Below, one piece after another: positions 17,118-17,655 of a stretch of DNA of 17,655 bases. The notes under the pieces were generated by a model that was given only the letters and a program-made list of their open reading frames with translations, had not been told where the DNA came from and made no database searches. Both the position numbers and the translations under genes were made by a program. Source of the stretch: Chloroflexota bacterium (GTDB taxonomy: Bacteria; Chloroflexota; Dormibacteria; Dormibacterales; Dormibacteraceae); contig VBJR01000245.1 in assembly GCA_005880175.1 (NCBI GenBank), positions 1 to 17,655 on the forward strand, read 5' to 3'. Position 1 is the stretch's first letter. The number at the start of each line of letters is the position of its first letter.

Positions 17118-17655
17118 CTAGGTCGGGCTGGGCGTCGGGGTGCGGGTGGGCGTCGGCGTGGGCGTCGGGGTGGCGGTCGCAGCCGGCGCGGCCACCCCGG
17201 CCGCCGGCGTCGGCGCCGCGCAGTTGAACGCCTGGTAGCCGCTGACGCTGACCGTCACCTGCTGGGGGTCGGCGCTGACGCCGACCCCGGTCACGACGCT
17301 CCGGGTGAACCGCTGGCCGAACGTCAGCCCGCTCAGCGGGATGGGGTCGAGCGTCACGTTCGTGATCTTGCTCACCGCGGCGGCGGGCCCGTTGATCGTG
17401 ACCTGGCCCGGCTGCACGTCCACGCCGCTGATCTGGTAGCCGCACGGCTGCGCACCCTGGACGCGGACGCTGACGGGCACCGACTTGGTCTGGCTGCCGC
17501 CCTGCGTGGTGACCAGCACCGAGACCCTGTCCGGCGTCCACAGGATCAGGGGAACGGTCTGGATCGTCTTGCCGAGCTCGATCTCGTGGCCGTTCTGCTC
17601 GAACCTGATCTGCTGGTTCGGGCTGTCGGCGGTCGTGGCGGTCGTGATCGGCACG
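17118..17655 (-). CDS. YbbR-domain protein (CdaR-like), 5' part missing
   Basis: The frame is open to the window edge, so about 179 C-terminal residues are visible and the start lies outside. A clear YbbR repeat covers about residues 58-145 of the visible part: KSVPVSVRVQGAQPCGYQIS, then VDVQPGQVTINGPAAAVSKI and the strand VTVSVSGY. The preceding stretch (IELGKTIQTVPLILWTPDRV) looks like the end of another repeat. YbbR/CdaR proteins are membrane-anchored extracellular partners of the c-di-AMP cyclase CdaA, whose gene often lies just upstream. The C-terminus is a Thr-Pro tail ending TPTPTPTRTPTPSPT, an extended, probably extracytoplasmic, tail. Two stop codons in a row (TAG TAA) end the frame. 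It lies 74 nt before glmS on the same strand. Confidence 0.85.
   Translation of the reverse strand, partial: VPITTATTADSPNQQIRFEQNGHEIELGKTIQTVPLILWTPDRVSVLVTTQGGSQTKSVPVSVRVQGAQPCGYQISGVDVQPGQVTINGPAAAVSKITNVTLDPIPLSGLTFGQRFTRSVVTGVGVSADPQQVTVSVSGYQAFNCAAPTPAAGVAAPAATATPTPTPTPTRTPTPSPT
17121..17176. repeat. Simple repeat coding the Thr-Pro tail of the YbbR protein
   Basis: Repeated GGCGTCGGGGT-like units of about 6 or 12 bases encode alternating Thr and Pro on the minus strand. Such runs are prone to length change. Confidence 0.6.

Noticed and set aside
17121..17176. CRISPR-like array or regulatory repeat
   Set aside because: The repeated units are in phase with the Thr-Pro tail of the YbbR protein and have no spacers.

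Overview
The window is a GC-rich (roughly 70%), densely packed stretch of bacterial chromosome. It holds fifteen complete genes, one gene cut at each edge (1-237 and 17118-17655), and one gene broken by a frameshift. There are no tRNA or rRNA genes, CRISPR arrays, transposases or phage genes. The high GC, the groES-groEL operon under CIRCE control, a SigR/RsrA-type sigma and anti-sigma pair, an AcpS-NnrD fusion, a CvpA-CAP fusion and possible leaderless starts together suggest a high-GC Chloroflexota or Dormibacterota-like (or actinobacterial) lineage. This placement is inference, because no marker gene in the window settles it.

Layout. 1-860: the 3' end of an A-type iron-sulfur carrier (HesB/IscA/ErpA family) with a strong terminator, then a small four-helix membrane protein on the + strand. 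869-3177: a minus-strand block of a DUF2007-like small protein followed by groES and groEL. Between the small gene and groES lie a sigma-70-like promoter, a perfect CIRCE operator at the expected start of transcription, and a second degenerate CIRCE overlapping the first. 3240-8035: a + strand block with an EndoQ-type PHP nuclease fused to a compact UvrD-type helicase, then an ABC exporter ATPase and its permease, which is frameshifted and appears internally deleted. 8075-10227: minus-strand rimI, thiL and thiE, where thiE and thiL overlap by 4 nt. 10245-11240: a + strand CvpA-CAP fusion whose start codon lies only 17 nt from the divergent thiE start. 11260-12677: minus-strand redox-type ECF sigma factor, its zinc-binding anti-sigma factor (4-nt overlap), and an unrecognised protein. 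12847-17655: minus-strand ybbR (partial), glmS, acpS-nnrD fusion and alr, a cell-envelope precursor cluster.

How it works together. The right-hand block joins UDP-GlcNAc precursor synthesis (GlmS), D-alanine supply (Alr), acyl-carrier activation plus NAD(P)H-hydrate repair (AcpS-NnrD), and a YbbR protein of the kind that partners c-di-AMP cyclase. The sigma/anti-sigma pair is probably a thiol-oxidative-stress switch, with a near-consensus SigR-type promoter just upstream of it. The left block is protein folding under HrcA control. The most unusual gene is the 1029-residue EndoQ-helicase fusion, which has an interspersed-type GC palindrome encoded exactly in the linker between its two halves.
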